From positions 1 through 64,000 of the forward strand of contig JAHLLH010000002.1 of the NCBI GenBank assembly GCA_020444265.1: DNA of 64,000 nucleotides, in the 5' to 3' direction. The number at the start of each line of letters is the position of its first letter. The first letter of the stretch is position 1. Source of the stretch: a bacterium. GTDB lineage: Bacteria; Electryoneota; Electryoneia; Electryoneales; Electryoneaceae. The notes beneath the pieces were generated by a model. It had not been told where the DNA came from and made no database searches. It worked only from the letters and a program-made list of their open reading frames with translations. The translations under genes were made by a program, and so were the position numbers. This document shows positions 34,197-44,200 of the stretch, piece by piece.

Positions 34197-35015
34197 ATGG
34201 AGAAACGGGTGTCTGGAGCGATGATCCGAACTTCGATCCTGCCTTTGCTGTTTGGCCTGCTGCTGATGGCCGGTTGCGATGAGACTCCAACCGATCCGAG
34301 CGGCCCAACTCGTCGCATAGCCGTCTACAATGGCAGCGGTGCAAACAGTGAATTCGCCACGGCCGTTAAGAACGCCCTTGAAGCGGATGGACGAGTGGTA
34401 GACCTTGTCAATGAAGGCCAGATCCAGAGTTCGCTCTCGGATTACGGGCTGGTAATTATATCCGCGGGTAACCCGATTGACATTTCGGATGCCCTCGGGT
34501 TTACCGGACGGGAACGTATCCACGGTCTTGTGAATGCGGGCGGGGGGTTCATCGGCATGGGTGGTGGTGCTTACCTGGTTGGAGACAGCATTTCTTACCG
34601 TGGGTCCGGGTCCATCACTCCGGGAATTGAGTTTTATCATGGCCTGAGCAAGGGCCCAATTGCCTCGCTGGCCAGTTCCGGCCATGTGCTTGCAGGAGTC
34701 TCCATTACCGATGTTGAGTTCGACCCGGCAAGCGGGACGTCCTTCCAGACGATGTACTTCGAGGGGCCCGAATTCCTGGTGGACGAATCCCTTCCTGTGA
34801 TCACAATCGCACGGTACAATGCCAACAACCTGATTGCAGCAATGGGGTTTGAGTCCGGTCCGGGGCGAGTCGCGGTCTGCTCCTTTAACCCGGAGATTGA
34901 GGAGAATGACGACCGGGACGGAACATCGTTCGGCAGCGACCTGGTGGACCCGGAGTCGGAATGGTTTTTCCTGCAGACGCTTGTTGCCTATTGTTTCCGT
35001 GAATCATTGATTTGA
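34197..35015 (+). CDS. BPL_N-like (glutamine amidotransferase-fold) lipoprotein lacking the nucleophile Cys
   Basis: A 272-residue predicted lipoprotein: hydrophobic segment ILPLLFGLLLMAG-Cys, linker DETPTDPSGP, then a domain beginning RRIAVYNGSGANSEF and containing GLVNAGGGFIGMGGGAYLVGDSI. That order matches the N-terminal domain of eukaryotic-type biotin protein ligase (BPL_N), a class I glutamine amidotransferase-like fold whose elbow normally reads GxCAGAY. Here Gly replaces Cys, so amidase chemistry is unlikely. GVSITDVEFDPASGTSFQTMYFEGPEF and GRVAVCSFNPEIE fit the rest of that fold. Function unknown. It begins 2 nt after mfd; ATGs at 34197 and 34221 are both possible. Confidence 0.78.
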   Translation: MEKRVSGAMIRTSILPLLFGLLLMAGCDETPTDPSGPTRRIAVYNGSGANSEFATAVKNALEADGRVVDLVNEGQIQSSLSDYGLVIISAGNPIDISDALGFTGRERIHGLVNAGGGFIGMGGGAYLVGDSISYRGSGSITPGIEFYHGLSKGPIASLASSGHVLAGVSITDVEFDPASGTSFQTMYFEGPEFLVDESLPVITIARYNANNLIAAMGFESGPGRVAVCSFNPEIEENDDRDGTSFGSDLVDPESEWFFLQTLVAYCFRESLI

Positions 35016-35048
35016 TTTTGGTTGTTCGCGAAGACAGATGGAGTTGAT

Positions 35049-35867
35049 GTGATCCGCACCTCTTCCCCCCTTCCCCCAACCACCCGGGCTATGCAGGCTT
35101 GGGACGAGAAAACGGAAGCCTACTTGTATCGCTGGCCCATGTTGAACCGCGTGCTGGAACGGCGCGGTTTCGAGCTCATGCCGAATCTCCCCGTGGAGGC
35201 AGTTATCCATATTGCCGGTGTTGGCGGTGGACAGGAAATCCTTCCGTTGGTTCGTCTCTACCCGGCCAACACCATTTTCGCCAGCGACTTGTCGGGACAG
35301 ATGGTGCGCGCAAGCCGCGAAAAAATAGCGGGTAATCCGCGTGAGTTCCCTGTGCTGCATCTTCAGGCGGACCTGCATGCACCTCCCGTCCAAGGGGTTC
35401 ATGCCGCCATCTCGCTCTTTACCCTCCACTTGGTTCGAGACCCGGTCCTGGCGTTGAGTTCGCAGTGGGAGTCCCTTGCATCCGGCGGCTTACTGGCGGC
35501 GCTGTATTTCCCGCCGGAACCGGTCGGAGACGAGGGGCCTCTGGTGTCGCTGTACGATGCCATGCGAAAAATTCAGCCGAAACCACCCTCACCCTGGGAA
35601 GAGAACGCTCTTCGGTTCCTGGGCAAGGCGGGTGCCCTGGAGCTGGAACGGCGCGAGGTTCGTTCCTTCTGGCGCTACGACTCGCTTGATGACGTCCGTC
35701 CCACCTTCGAAGCGCTGCCCCACATTGCTGCTATTCGGCACCGTCTCGGGGACGAGATGTACGAGGAGTTCTGGCGACATTTCCACGACAATCCGGGGGT
35801 CGTTCAGGAGAAAGATTCCTATGTTGGTCGGGTTGGTGCGATACTATTGACCGCACGCAAGCCTTGA
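35049..35867 (+). CDS. SAM-dependent methyltransferase (class I)
   Basis: A 272-residue Rossmann-type methyltransferase. VIHIAGVGGGQEILPL is motif I (loop GVGGG), IFASDLSGQMVRASREK carries the acidic residue that binds the ribose, and ISLFTLHLVRDPVLAL is motif IV. The C-terminal half (SFWRYDSLDDVRPTFEALPHIAAI) resembles ubiquinone/menaquinone-type and small-molecule methyltransferases, but the substrate cannot be told. The GTG at 35049 is preferred because GGAG is 5 nt upstream; TTG at 35022 has none. The gene lies between two envelope-protein genes and is closely spaced with both. Confidence 0.88.
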   Translation: MIRTSSPLPPTTRAMQAWDEKTEAYLYRWPMLNRVLERRGFELMPNLPVEAVIHIAGVGGGQEILPLVRLYPANTIFASDLSGQMVRASREKIAGNPREFPVLHLQADLHAPPVQGVHAAISLFTLHLVRDPVLALSSQWESLASGGLLAALYFPPEPVGDEGPLVSLYDAMRKIQPKPPSPWEENALRFLGKAGALELERREVRSFWRYDSLDDVRPTFEALPHIAAIRHRLGDEMYEEFWRHFHDNPGVVQEKDSYVGRVGAILLTARKP

Positions 35868-35889
35868 CCGGACTTACGGGAGAATCGTC

Positions 35890-37737
35890 ATGCGTAGTGC
35901 AGCACGTTTTGTCCTGCTGACCCTCCTTTCCCTCGCCCTCGGTGCCCAGGCACTGCAGGCGATGAAGGTCGGTGAGGCAGAAAAAGAAGCGTTAATGGAT
36001 CACATTCGGTACCTGGCGGACGATGCTCGTGAAGGACGCGGCATCGGCACCCCGGGGCTCGATTCGTCGGCCGCCTATCTCGCCGATCGTTTCCGTCACT
36101 ATGGTTTGCAACCCCTGTTTGATGGCGATTATTACCAACGGTTCGACATGGCCTGGGGTGCGGAAGCGCAGGAGGGCTGCTACCTGGCGATGAGCGAAGA
36201 CACCCTGATGCTTGGCGCGGATGTGTTGCCTTCCGGCTTCTCCGGTATTGGCGAGGTTCAGGCCCCGATCCTCTTCGCTGGGTATGGTATTGCCGCACCG
36301 GAATATGAGTACGATGACTATGGCGAGGTGGACGCGACCGGATCGATTGTCCTGGTCCTAGAAGGCGAACCGGCGGAAGAGGTCGAGGGTAGCCTGTTTG
36401 CTGGTACCATGACCACCGACCACTCGATGCTGCGTACCAAGGCGATCACCGCCAAGAACCAGGGCGCGGTCGGGGTGGTGGTTGTGACCCGTGACAACAC
36501 CCTCCCCACCCTCTCCACGGATGAGCCCTACCGGGATGTCGGCATTCCCGTGCTGTTGGCGACGCCCTCTTCTTTGAAAGCCCTCTTTCCCCGCCTCGAC
36601 TTCGCGAAGTTGCGTCGCTCGATTGACGCCAACGAGTCCCCACGCAGCATGGAAGCTGGTGACGAACCGGTGACCATGTCGGTGCAAATGACACGCAACC
36701 AGGTGCCCGTTTCCAATGTCGGCGCGAAGATCGAGGGGAGCGATGAGGTGGTGATCATCGGTGCGCATTATGACCACCTCGGCTACGGCCAGATGGGCAG
36801 CACCGAGTACGGGATCCACGCGATCCACAATGGCGCGGATGATAACGCCTCGGGGACAGCAGTCCTGCTCGAGCTGGCACACTATTTCGCCGAGCATCCG
36901 GTCGGACCAACGCTCTGGTTTGTCGGCTTTACAGGTGAAGAGGTGGGGTTGGTCGGGTCGAACTGGTTTGTCAACCACCCCGCCGCCTCTCTGGACAACG
37001 CTACCTTCATGCTCAACATCGACATGGTTGGTCGCACGGTCGATCACAAACTGACCGTCTACGGGGTCCACAGCGCGAAAGGGTTGAAGGAGATGGCGCA
37101 AGCTGCCGGGGAAGGATCGCCGATGACCCTGACCTATACAGGCGGTGGGTACGGAGCTTCCGATCAGACATCATTCTATGTGAAAGGGATTCCTGTCCTG
37201 CATTTGCTGGGTGCGTTGCACGAGGACTACCACACCAGCCGTGACGATTTCGACAAGATCAACTTCGATGGACTGGTAGAGGTGCTCGATTATGGCGTCC
37301 GTCTGATCAACGAAGCCGCCAAGCCTGAAACAAAACTGGAATACCAGGAGAAGGCACCCCCTTCAGGTGGCGGGGGACGTTCCAACATCACCGTTTCGAT
37401 GGGTACCATCCCCGACTTCAGCCAGCCGGACAGCCTGCGCGGTCTGCGTATTCAAGGTGTGCGCAGTGGGGCCCCTGCCGACGAAGCGGGCATGACCGGG
37501 ATGGATGTGATTGTCAAGATGGACGACATCATCATTGACAATATTTACGATTTCACGTACGCGCTGAAACAGTACAAACCGGGCGATGTGGTCAAGGTGA
37601 CGTACTTGCGTGAGGGTACCGAGCAGATCACCGATCTGACTCTCGCGGCTTCGACGCGAGGACGGCGTGGCGGTGGAGGCGGCGGGCATCCGGGTAGCGA
37701 CAAAAAAGAAGGTGGACATCCTGGGGGCGGTAAATAG
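35890..37737 (+). CDS. Secreted M28-family metallopeptidase with PA and PDZ domains
   Basis: Exported zinc aminopeptidase-like enzyme of 615 residues. Signal peptide FVLLTLLSLALGAQALQA; a protease-associated (PA) domain is inserted at about 115-275; the M28 core has the usual ligands in GAHYDHLG, NGADDNASG (bridging Asp), GFTGEEVGL (catalytic Glu), NIDMVG and LHEDYHTSRDD. A PDZ domain follows (LRGLRIQGVRSGAPADEAGM ... YALKQYKPGDVVKV), and the tail is Gly/His/Lys-rich (GGGGGHPGSDKKEGGHPGGG). Domain order matches a group of bacterial M28 peptidases found across FCB phyla. It starts 22 nt after the methyltransferase gene and ends before a strong terminator. Confidence 0.94.
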   Translation: MRSAARFVLLTLLSLALGAQALQAMKVGEAEKEALMDHIRYLADDAREGRGIGTPGLDSSAAYLADRFRHYGLQPLFDGDYYQRFDMAWGAEAQEGCYLAMSEDTLMLGADVLPSGFSGIGEVQAPILFAGYGIAAPEYEYDDYGEVDATGSIVLVLEGEPAEEVEGSLFAGTMTTDHSMLRTKAITAKNQGAVGVVVVTRDNTLPTLSTDEPYRDVGIPVLLATPSSLKALFPRLDFAKLRRSIDANESPRSMEAGDEPVTMSVQMTRNQVPVSNVGAKIEGSDEVVIIGAHYDHLGYGQMGSTEYGIHAIHNGADDNASGTAVLLELAHYFAEHPVGPTLWFVGFTGEEVGLVGSNWFVNHPAASLDNATFMLNIDMVGRTVDHKLTVYGVHSAKGLKEMAQAAGEGSPMTLTYTGGGYGASDQTSFYVKGIPVLHLLGALHEDYHTSRDDFDKINFDGLVEVLDYGVRLINEAAKPETKLEYQEKAPPSGGGGRSNITVSMGTIPDFSQPDSLRGLRIQGVRSGAPADEAGMTGMDVIVKMDDIIIDNIYDFTYALKQYKPGDVVKVTYLREGTEQITDLTLAASTRGRRGGGGGGHPGSDKKEGGHPGGGK

Positions 37738-37760
37738 CACCCCTTTTGTGTAGACAACAA

Positions 37761-37795
37761 CAGCCCGTGTCGATGGACACGGGCTGTTTTCTTTT
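37761..37795. terminator. Intrinsic terminator after the M28 peptidase gene
   Basis: CAGCCCGTGTC and GACACGGGCTG form an 11-bp stem around GATG, followed on the plus strand by TTTTCTTTT, a good U tract. The minus-strand lipoprotein gene ends at 37833, so the same hairpin also lies downstream of that gene; on the minus strand it is followed by TTGTTGTC. It is probably a bidirectional terminator between convergent genes. Confidence 0.9.
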
Positions 37796-37832
37796 ACAGC
37801 GCTTGGGCTGGACACGTTACGCCGGCTAAAGA

Positions 37833-39842
37833 CTACAGCCGCGCGAAGGTCTCTACCAGCGTCACCACTTCGCCTTCTTTCTCGAGATAGGTGGTCATTT
37901 CGAGAACGTCGTCGGTGATGTTGGTCTCTGCGGCCTGCGAGAGACGGTACCCATCCGCCATAAAACTGGAGACGGCATACAACGACCCGGGTGCCCAGGA
38001 CCAGGTAAATTCCGTTTCACCCGAGGTGTCGGTATAGGATGCTGTGCCGTCGTCATTGAAGACCAGCGTCACATTGTCATAGTCAGGATAGTCCGTACCA
38101 TCGCGGGTTTCGTCGGTCTTTTCCCATGTGCCATAGGCAGCGGGATTCAGTTCGCCTGAATCCTTCGCAAAGAAGACCTGCATCGGCTCAAGCGACCCGG
38201 AGCTTTCGTCATACATCAGCTCCTGACGATCAATTGTCATCTGGTCGCCCGTGATCGTGTAATCGATCACTTCACAGAGGAGGGATCCTTCAGTCGTGAG
38301 CAGCACCTTGTTGTCGCGTGCCACCCAGGTCATGGAGTCGAGTTGGACCTCAGAGGTTTCGTCCTCTTCTTCGAGCATAACAACCGCTGCCGTGCCATCC
38401 CCGTGCAAGCGCAGCTCCATCACGAGAGTTTCCTCGATCTCGCCGCTGATGGTCAGTTTGTAGGGTGCCCAAGTCCCGATTGCTTCTTCGGGTTGGGTGC
38501 CTTCATTCAAGAGGAAGGTGCGCATACCCATCGACGGGTGGTCCATCACAGCTACATCGCCATTCACCGCAAACTGGTAGGCCATACCCAATCCACTAAG
38601 CGGGTCCATGATGAGAACACGATCTCCGGATGCACTCCAGTTTGCCGTCCATGATTCCGTTTCCTCTGCCCAGATGTCGCCCGTTTCGATGTAGCGTGAC
38701 GCAATCTGAATGCTACCGTCCGCATCGACAACAAAGGTAACTTCCATTTCGTAATAGCCATCCCCGACATAAGGTTCGGACTGCACCCAGGTGCCGAGCA
38801 TCTCGTCCGGGGTTTCGCCTGTCTGCTTCCAGAAGGTGTCCTCGATATCGTACGTGGTGCCGTCCCACTCCATCTCGTAGCTCAACTCTCCCTTGTTGCC
38901 GTTGACGGTATAGCTGATGACAGATTCCCAATCTCCTTCATCTTCTGTCATCGTCAACACCGCAGAGACAGCAGTCCAGGTGAAGCTGAAGCTGACCGCC
39001 TCGTTCGATTCCGGGTCTTCTTCGAGGCCACTACCGGTCCCATCGGCATTAAAGGTGATGACGGCGTCGATATCCCGGTAGGTGTCGCCGAAATAGATGG
39101 ATTCACGTACCCAGGTGCCGATAAGGTCCGGGTCAATATCGTCCTGAACCTCGAAGGGGCTGAAGGTCATCACAAAGGTACCTTCTTCGCGTATCTCGGT
39201 AAGGGCGAGGGATTCACCGACGACATCGTACGCCATGACGAATCCTACGTGATCCTGCTGCAGGACAACGAGATAACCTTCAACCGCGCACCAGGAGAAG
39301 GTTGAGGTTTCTTCCGGGTCTGTGTAGCTGCCGGTCCCATCGGCATTGATGGTGACACGAACGTCGTCCGGCTCGATCTCTGAGCCATCCTGAGTTTGGG
39401 CGGACATCATCCAGTCGCCAACGACATCCTGGTCGAACAGGTCTGTCATTCGGAACATTTCTTCAACCCAACTGCCACCATCGGCCTCGTGCTCGAAAAT
39501 CGCGCGGTTGTCCGAGGGGAACTCGACCATGACGGTATGGTCGCCGTCACGTTCAAGCTCCAATTGCAAGGTGTCCCCCTGGAGGGTCCAGGTGTAGTTC
39601 TGGGACACGTACGTTCCATCATCATCGTACCAGGCTGTCCCGGAACCATTCGTTCGGAACACATTCACTGCTGGAGAAATGACGGGCGAGTCTTCCACGG
39701 TAAAGGAGTAACGCACCCAAGTGCCAACAAGCTCCTGGGAGGTGCTGTCCGGACCGGCCGGATCTTCTGTCTCTTCGCAGGCAGGAAACAACAGGCAGAG
39801 CGTCAGTAGCCCGAAAAGTGCGAGTACCATGATACGTTTCAT
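37833..39842 (-). CDS. Lipoprotein with six tandem lipocalin-like repeats
   Basis: A 669-residue predicted lipoprotein: signal segment VLALFGLLTLCLLFPA-Cys, then EETEDPAGPDSTSQ linker. Six repeats of about 100-110 residues follow, each opening with a GTW-type motif: LVGTWV, VVGDWM, LIGTWV, MLGTWV, AIGTWA and AYGTWE. Within each repeat come a strand with NxDGTGS-like sequence and a WT/WS strand, as in the bacterial lipocalin-like domain. The repeats are strongly acidic overall. No catalytic residue is visible; ligand binding is plausible. The start at 39842 follows GGGGGGAAGAG. It is convergent with the M28 gene across a shared terminator. Confidence 0.85.
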   Translation of the reverse strand: MKRIMVLALFGLLTLCLLFPACEETEDPAGPDSTSQELVGTWVRYSFTVEDSPVISPAVNVFRTNGSGTAWYDDDGTYVSQNYTWTLQGDTLQLELERDGDHTVMVEFPSDNRAIFEHEADGGSWVEEMFRMTDLFDQDVVGDWMMSAQTQDGSEIEPDDVRVTINADGTGSYTDPEETSTFSWCAVEGYLVVLQQDHVGFVMAYDVVGESLALTEIREEGTFVMTFSPFEVQDDIDPDLIGTWVRESIYFGDTYRDIDAVITFNADGTGSGLEEDPESNEAVSFSFTWTAVSAVLTMTEDEGDWESVISYTVNGNKGELSYEMEWDGTTYDIEDTFWKQTGETPDEMLGTWVQSEPYVGDGYYEMEVTFVVDADGSIQIASRYIETGDIWAEETESWTANWSASGDRVLIMDPLSGLGMAYQFAVNGDVAVMDHPSMGMRTFLLNEGTQPEEAIGTWAPYKLTISGEIEETLVMELRLHGDGTAAVVMLEEEDETSEVQLDSMTWVARDNKVLLTTEGSLLCEVIDYTITGDQMTIDRQELMYDESSGSLEPMQVFFAKDSGELNPAAYGTWEKTDETRDGTDYPDYDNVTLVFNDDGTASYTDTSGETEFTWSWAPGSLYAVSSFMADGYRLSQAAETNITDDVLEMTTYLEKEGEVVTLVETFARL

Positions 39843-40008
39843 CTCTTCCCCCCATGTGCGCAGTCTTAATGCGCAACATTTCACAAACCTGATGTGGTCA
39901 AGACGTCAAACTCGACAATACGTTGGTTGTTTAGGCTAATGTAGCAAGGAAAAGGAATTAAGGGGAGTGACGGGGATCAAACTGTTAGAATCTTGTCAGG
40001 ACGCTCCG

Positions 40009-41025
40009 TTACTCGAGGAAGAGCAGTTCTGCCTGAGCTGTTTTCGGGGCGGGCTGAATCAAGGCGGATGCTTCTACCGGGCTGTCACCGACGACGGGAA
40101 CGGTGCCCTGGGTGAAGGGAAGGTTGCGGATGCGCTTCGCATCCCGCTCAAGCTGATCGGCGGGGCGGTGAAGACCACGGTCCCGCAAGAGACGCGCATA
40201 GCTGAGCAGCACACTGGCGAGGCTTGGGCTCTCTTCGCCGAGGGTGCGTTCGTAGACCTCGATGCTTTGCAAATAGAAGTCTTCCGCTTCATCAAAAGCC
40301 TTCCGGTCACGCAATAGATTGGCGAGACGGAAGGCTAACTCGGCAACAAAGGGCGCTTCCGGCCCCTCGAGGAACGAGGCCTGCTTTAAACTGCGACGCA
40401 ACAATGCTTCAGCTTCTTCGGACCGTCCCTTCGACACCAACTCCGCTGCATGACCAATGATGCGACGTTCCAGCTGGTAGGCACGTTCCTGCCCGGTAAC
40501 CTCCTCAACTGGCACTCGACGCAGATCCCAATCGGGGGCCGTCGGCTTCATGGGTAAGGCGGTCTCGTTTCGCTCGGCCGTCTGACGAGTTTCCAGGAAA
40601 TCTTCTGCGGTGTTGGTCGACGCCATATCATGCAGGTAGCGCGTAATAGTCGCCGCCCAGTCTTCCCGTGTCAGCGAAAGCGCCCCGAACAAAAGCCCTG
40701 TAACAGCGACCACCTGAAGGACGAGCAGACCCAGCAATTTGCCGTGAAGGAAAACCGGGGCCGATCCGGCACCGAGTGCGGCCTGGGCATTCGATCCGAA
40801 AAGCGAATAGAAGCCAAGCAACTGCTCCCGTCCATCGACAGGCGTCATATAAGGCGGAAAGAGAAAGAGGGCGAGCAACAACAACCCGGAGACCGTCAGC
40901 AGCATCTGCTGGGCACGGTTCGGACGGAGAGCCGGACGCAACAGTAGGAGACGATCCACCTGCGCCTCGGTTAAGTTCAACCCCGGCAATTCCAGTTGTT
41001 TGGGCTGCTGCATCAGGCTATCCAT
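40009..41025 (-). CDS. TPR-containing membrane protein
   Basis: A 338-residue protein with two transmembrane helices (about residues 40-60 and 98-118) and a cytoplasmic-looking C-terminal half containing tetratricopeptide-like helices: IGHAAELVSKGRSEEAEALLRRSLKQA, LAFRLANLLRDRKAFDEAEDFYLQSIEVYERTLG and LLSYARLLRDRGLHRPADQLERDA. These suggest protein-protein interaction. No enzyme motif is seen. There is no strong ribosome-binding site at 41025; an ATG at 41013 is an alternative. It is divergent from the large CPBP protease gene, with a 228-bp region between them. Confidence 0.83.
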   Translation of the reverse strand: MDSLMQQPKQLELPGLNLTEAQVDRLLLLRPALRPNRAQQMLLTVSGLLLLALFLFPPYMTPVDGREQLLGFYSLFGSNAQAALGAGSAPVFLHGKLLGLLVLQVVAVTGLLFGALSLTREDWAATITRYLHDMASTNTAEDFLETRQTAERNETALPMKPTAPDWDLRRVPVEEVTGQERAYQLERRIIGHAAELVSKGRSEEAEALLRRSLKQASFLEGPEAPFVAELAFRLANLLRDRKAFDEAEDFYLQSIEVYERTLGEESPSLASVLLSYARLLRDRGLHRPADQLERDAKRIRNLPFTQGTVPVVGDSPVEASALIQPAPKTAQAELLFLE

Positions 41026-41093
41026 TCATCAAAAAGAATACCACACACTTGGAGCATCTCTTTTTCTCGACGCTCGAAGTGGTCACACTAACA

Positions 41094-41116
41094 TACAATT
41101 ATGAAACGAGTTTCAT
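41094..41116 (+). promoter_or_regulatory. Candidate -10 box and 16-bp palindrome between divergent genes
   Basis: TACAAT at 41094-41099 matches five of six bases of the sigma-70 -10 box, but I see no good -35 at 16-18 bp. Directly after it, 41101-41116 is a perfect inverted repeat ATGAAAC-GA-GTTTCAT, the size and symmetry of a repressor half-site pair. It could be an operator for the CPBP gene, the divergent TPR gene, or both. A 24-codon open frame (MKRVSSTIPKKKKK...) starts at the same ATG but lacks a ribosome-binding site. Confidence 0.35.
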
Positions 41117-41253
41117 CAACAATTCCCAAAAAGAAGAAAAAGGTTGTACTCAAGGAGGACCCTGGCGGCGATTGAAGAAGCGAGACCCTTGCTGTTGCAC
41201 GCCCCCCCGTTGCCCGCTACGTTTGCACCAACTATCTCCCACAGGGGGTCTGA

Positions 41254-44200
41254 ATGGAATCCGTCCGCTTCAACCGTAAAGATGGCGTCACCATTGCTGT
41301 CTGCATCGCATTGTTCTCCGTAAGTCTTTGGATTGGTGTCAACTGGTTTGACGATGCTTTCCCGGAAGCATCCATCGACTTTAAAACAACACGCGCCTCA
41401 TCCGAACCCCTCGCCCTGGAAGCCCTCGCCCTGATCGACCAGGTTCCCCCACAGGAGTATCGCCATGCTTCCCGGTTCAGTTATTCCGGGTTGGCGAAGA
41501 CCTACCTCGAAAAAGAGCTGGGATTGGCGGACGCCCAGAAGTATTTCGGTAACCCGGTCGAACTCTGGTCATGGAGCCATCGTTGGTTTAAACCTTCGAC
41601 CAAGGAAGAGTTCAAGGCGGACATTTCTCCGGAAGGACGGATTGTCAGCATTGAGCACAAGATCGCCGAGGAGGCGGAGGGCGCATCATTAACGCGAGAC
41701 AGTGCCTACACGATCGCGTCTGAGTTCTTATTCGAAACAATCGGCCTTGATAGCAGCACGGTGACCCTGCTGGAGGGATCACAAACAGGGCGGCCTCACC
41801 GGACAGATTGGGAGTTTACCTGGAAGTTGAACGACTTCGAGCCCGTTGAGGGGTCGGACAATCGCTACCAGGTTACCCTGTTGGGCGATCAAATTGGCAC
41901 CTTCGACCAGTTCCTGCATGTACCGGAAGCGTGGACCGCGGATTATCGCCGCCTGCGCAGCCTGAACCAGCTCGCAGGCAATGTCGATTCGGTCTTCATG
42001 CTGCTGACCGTTGTCGCGATTGTCGCCGTTTTCTTTGTCCGGATCAAACGGCTGGAGATCCACTGGCGAACGGCAATCTGGTTTGGCGGAATCGCCGCGC
42101 TATTGATGTACATGAACAACCTGAACCAGATGCCGCAGACGCTCTACTGGTATGACACGACTACTTCATGGTCAGGATTTCTGCTGAACGAGCTATTGCT
42201 GGGGCTGTTGGCATCGATTGGCGGCGGTGTGCTGATTGCGATTCTGACTGCTTCAGCGGAAGCGATCTTCCGTAACCACTACCCGAAGCTGATGGCCCTG
42301 CCGAGGATGTTCACGGTACGTGGGCTGCGCACCAAATCAGCCTTCATCAACATCGTGGTCGGGATCACAATGACCGCCTTTTTCTTCGCCTACCAGGTCA
42401 TTTTCTACATCATCACGCACAAGATGGGCGGCTGGAGCCCGGCAGACGTGCCCTACACCAACCTGCTGAACACCGCCTTTCCCTGGATCGCGGTGCTGAT
42501 GATCGGGTTCATGCCTGCTGTCTCTGAAGAGTTCATGAGCAGGATGTTTTCAATCCCCTTCCTGCAAAAAGCCTTCAGAAACCGTTTCACCTGGCTGGCA
42601 GTACTGATCCCCGCCTTCATCTGGGGTTTTGGTCATGCCACCTATCCTAACCAGCCCTTCTGGGTGCGTGGTGTTGAGGTCGGAATCGCGGGGGTGATCA
42701 TCGGTTTTGTGATGCTGCGTTTTGGCATCCTTGCCCCGCTGGTCTGGCACTACACCGTAGATGCGCTTTACACCGCCTTCCTGCTCTTCCGTAGCGACAA
42801 CCCCTATTTCATCATCACAGCAGCCATTGCTTCCGGCCTGATGGTGGTGCCGCTTTTACTGGCGCTGGTCGCTTACTGGCGGAAGGGAGGCTTCCTGCCG
42901 GACAAGGGGGTGTTGAACGAGGATATTCAACTTGGGGTTGGCGAGCAGACCGACACAACCGAGGCGGTCTCTGATGCAGTTGATCAAACTGCCCCCCTGT
43001 CAGCAGAACAAACACCCGAAATCCGCACTCCCTTCGGGGCGCGAGGACGTATCCTCGCAGTCGTTCTACTGGTGGCGGGCGTCTTGATTGCCCGACCGGA
43101 ACGCCCCGGGGACTATGTCACATCGGATGACCGATCTGACCTCGCGATCGCCGTGGTGGCCGACAACATGCGTGCCTCCGGTCTTGCTGATCCAGATACC
43201 CTGAACTTCCAGGTTTTCCCCACCCGACCCTACCGATCGAACACCTATTCCGGGGCCTACCTGCTGAAAGAGCTGGGTTCGGTGAAAGCGTTCAACGATT
43301 TAATGGAGAGCCAGCGGAAAAACCGGATCGCCGTTTCGGTCTGGCGTCCAGAAAACCGGCTTCGATTCATCGGCGTCGTTGATCCTGACGCGGCTGAGGT
43401 CGACAGGATCCTGATATTGATGCCGGAAGAATATCCCGGTGATTCACTCTCGATCGACAGTGCGCGCACCCTCGCACGTGCCGCCTTGAGCGATGCGGGT
43501 GTTGACCTTTCCACGTTAATCGAGAAGAGTGCGGAAGAAACAGCTCGTCCTCATCGCCGAGACTACAACTTCATTTACGAGGCCCCGGAAGGCGACCCGC
43601 GTCATGTCGGCGAGGCTAAATTCCGCTACAGTGCGTGGGTCCGTGGCAGCTATGTCACCGCTTCCGGCAGCCCTTATTACGATCTGCCTGAAGCCTGGGA
43701 ACGCGAGCGCAAAGCGGACACTGCGTTGCGCACGATCCGTCTTATCCTGATCGTCGGAGCATTTGCCTTCCTGATCGGCTACGCGATCACGTTGTTGGTT
43801 CTGCGTACCAAGAAAGGCGAGGTGCCGTGGAAACGTGCCTTCCTGCTGGCGATTCTGCCAACCATCCTGATCCTGCCCGGCCTCCCGTCGGCACTGCGTC
43901 TCCTGGAATCCGAGTATTTTTATCGTGTGGAGCTGGCGCAGAGTGTCTTCATGACCAGCGGCTGGATCAGCCTGCTGCTTGGAACGGCGGTCAATTACAT
44001 CATCTTCGCCTTAACTTTTGCCCTGCTGGGGACCCTCTACCCTGAGCGAGAAGCCCTGTTGCGCGGCGACCAGAGGCGTCGCGAATTCGTGAACAGTCTG
44101 TTGACGGCCGCGGGTGCGATTGGTGCGATGATGCTTGTGGGTCGTCTTTCTGGCTGGGTGGGTGTCTGGCAGCCAACCTGGATTCCTTTCCAGGACATTT

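Noticed and set aside
41101-41175. 24-codon mini-gene (basic peptide)
   Set aside because: No ribosome-binding site and it coincides with a palindrome at a promoter; kept only as an observation, not as a CDS.
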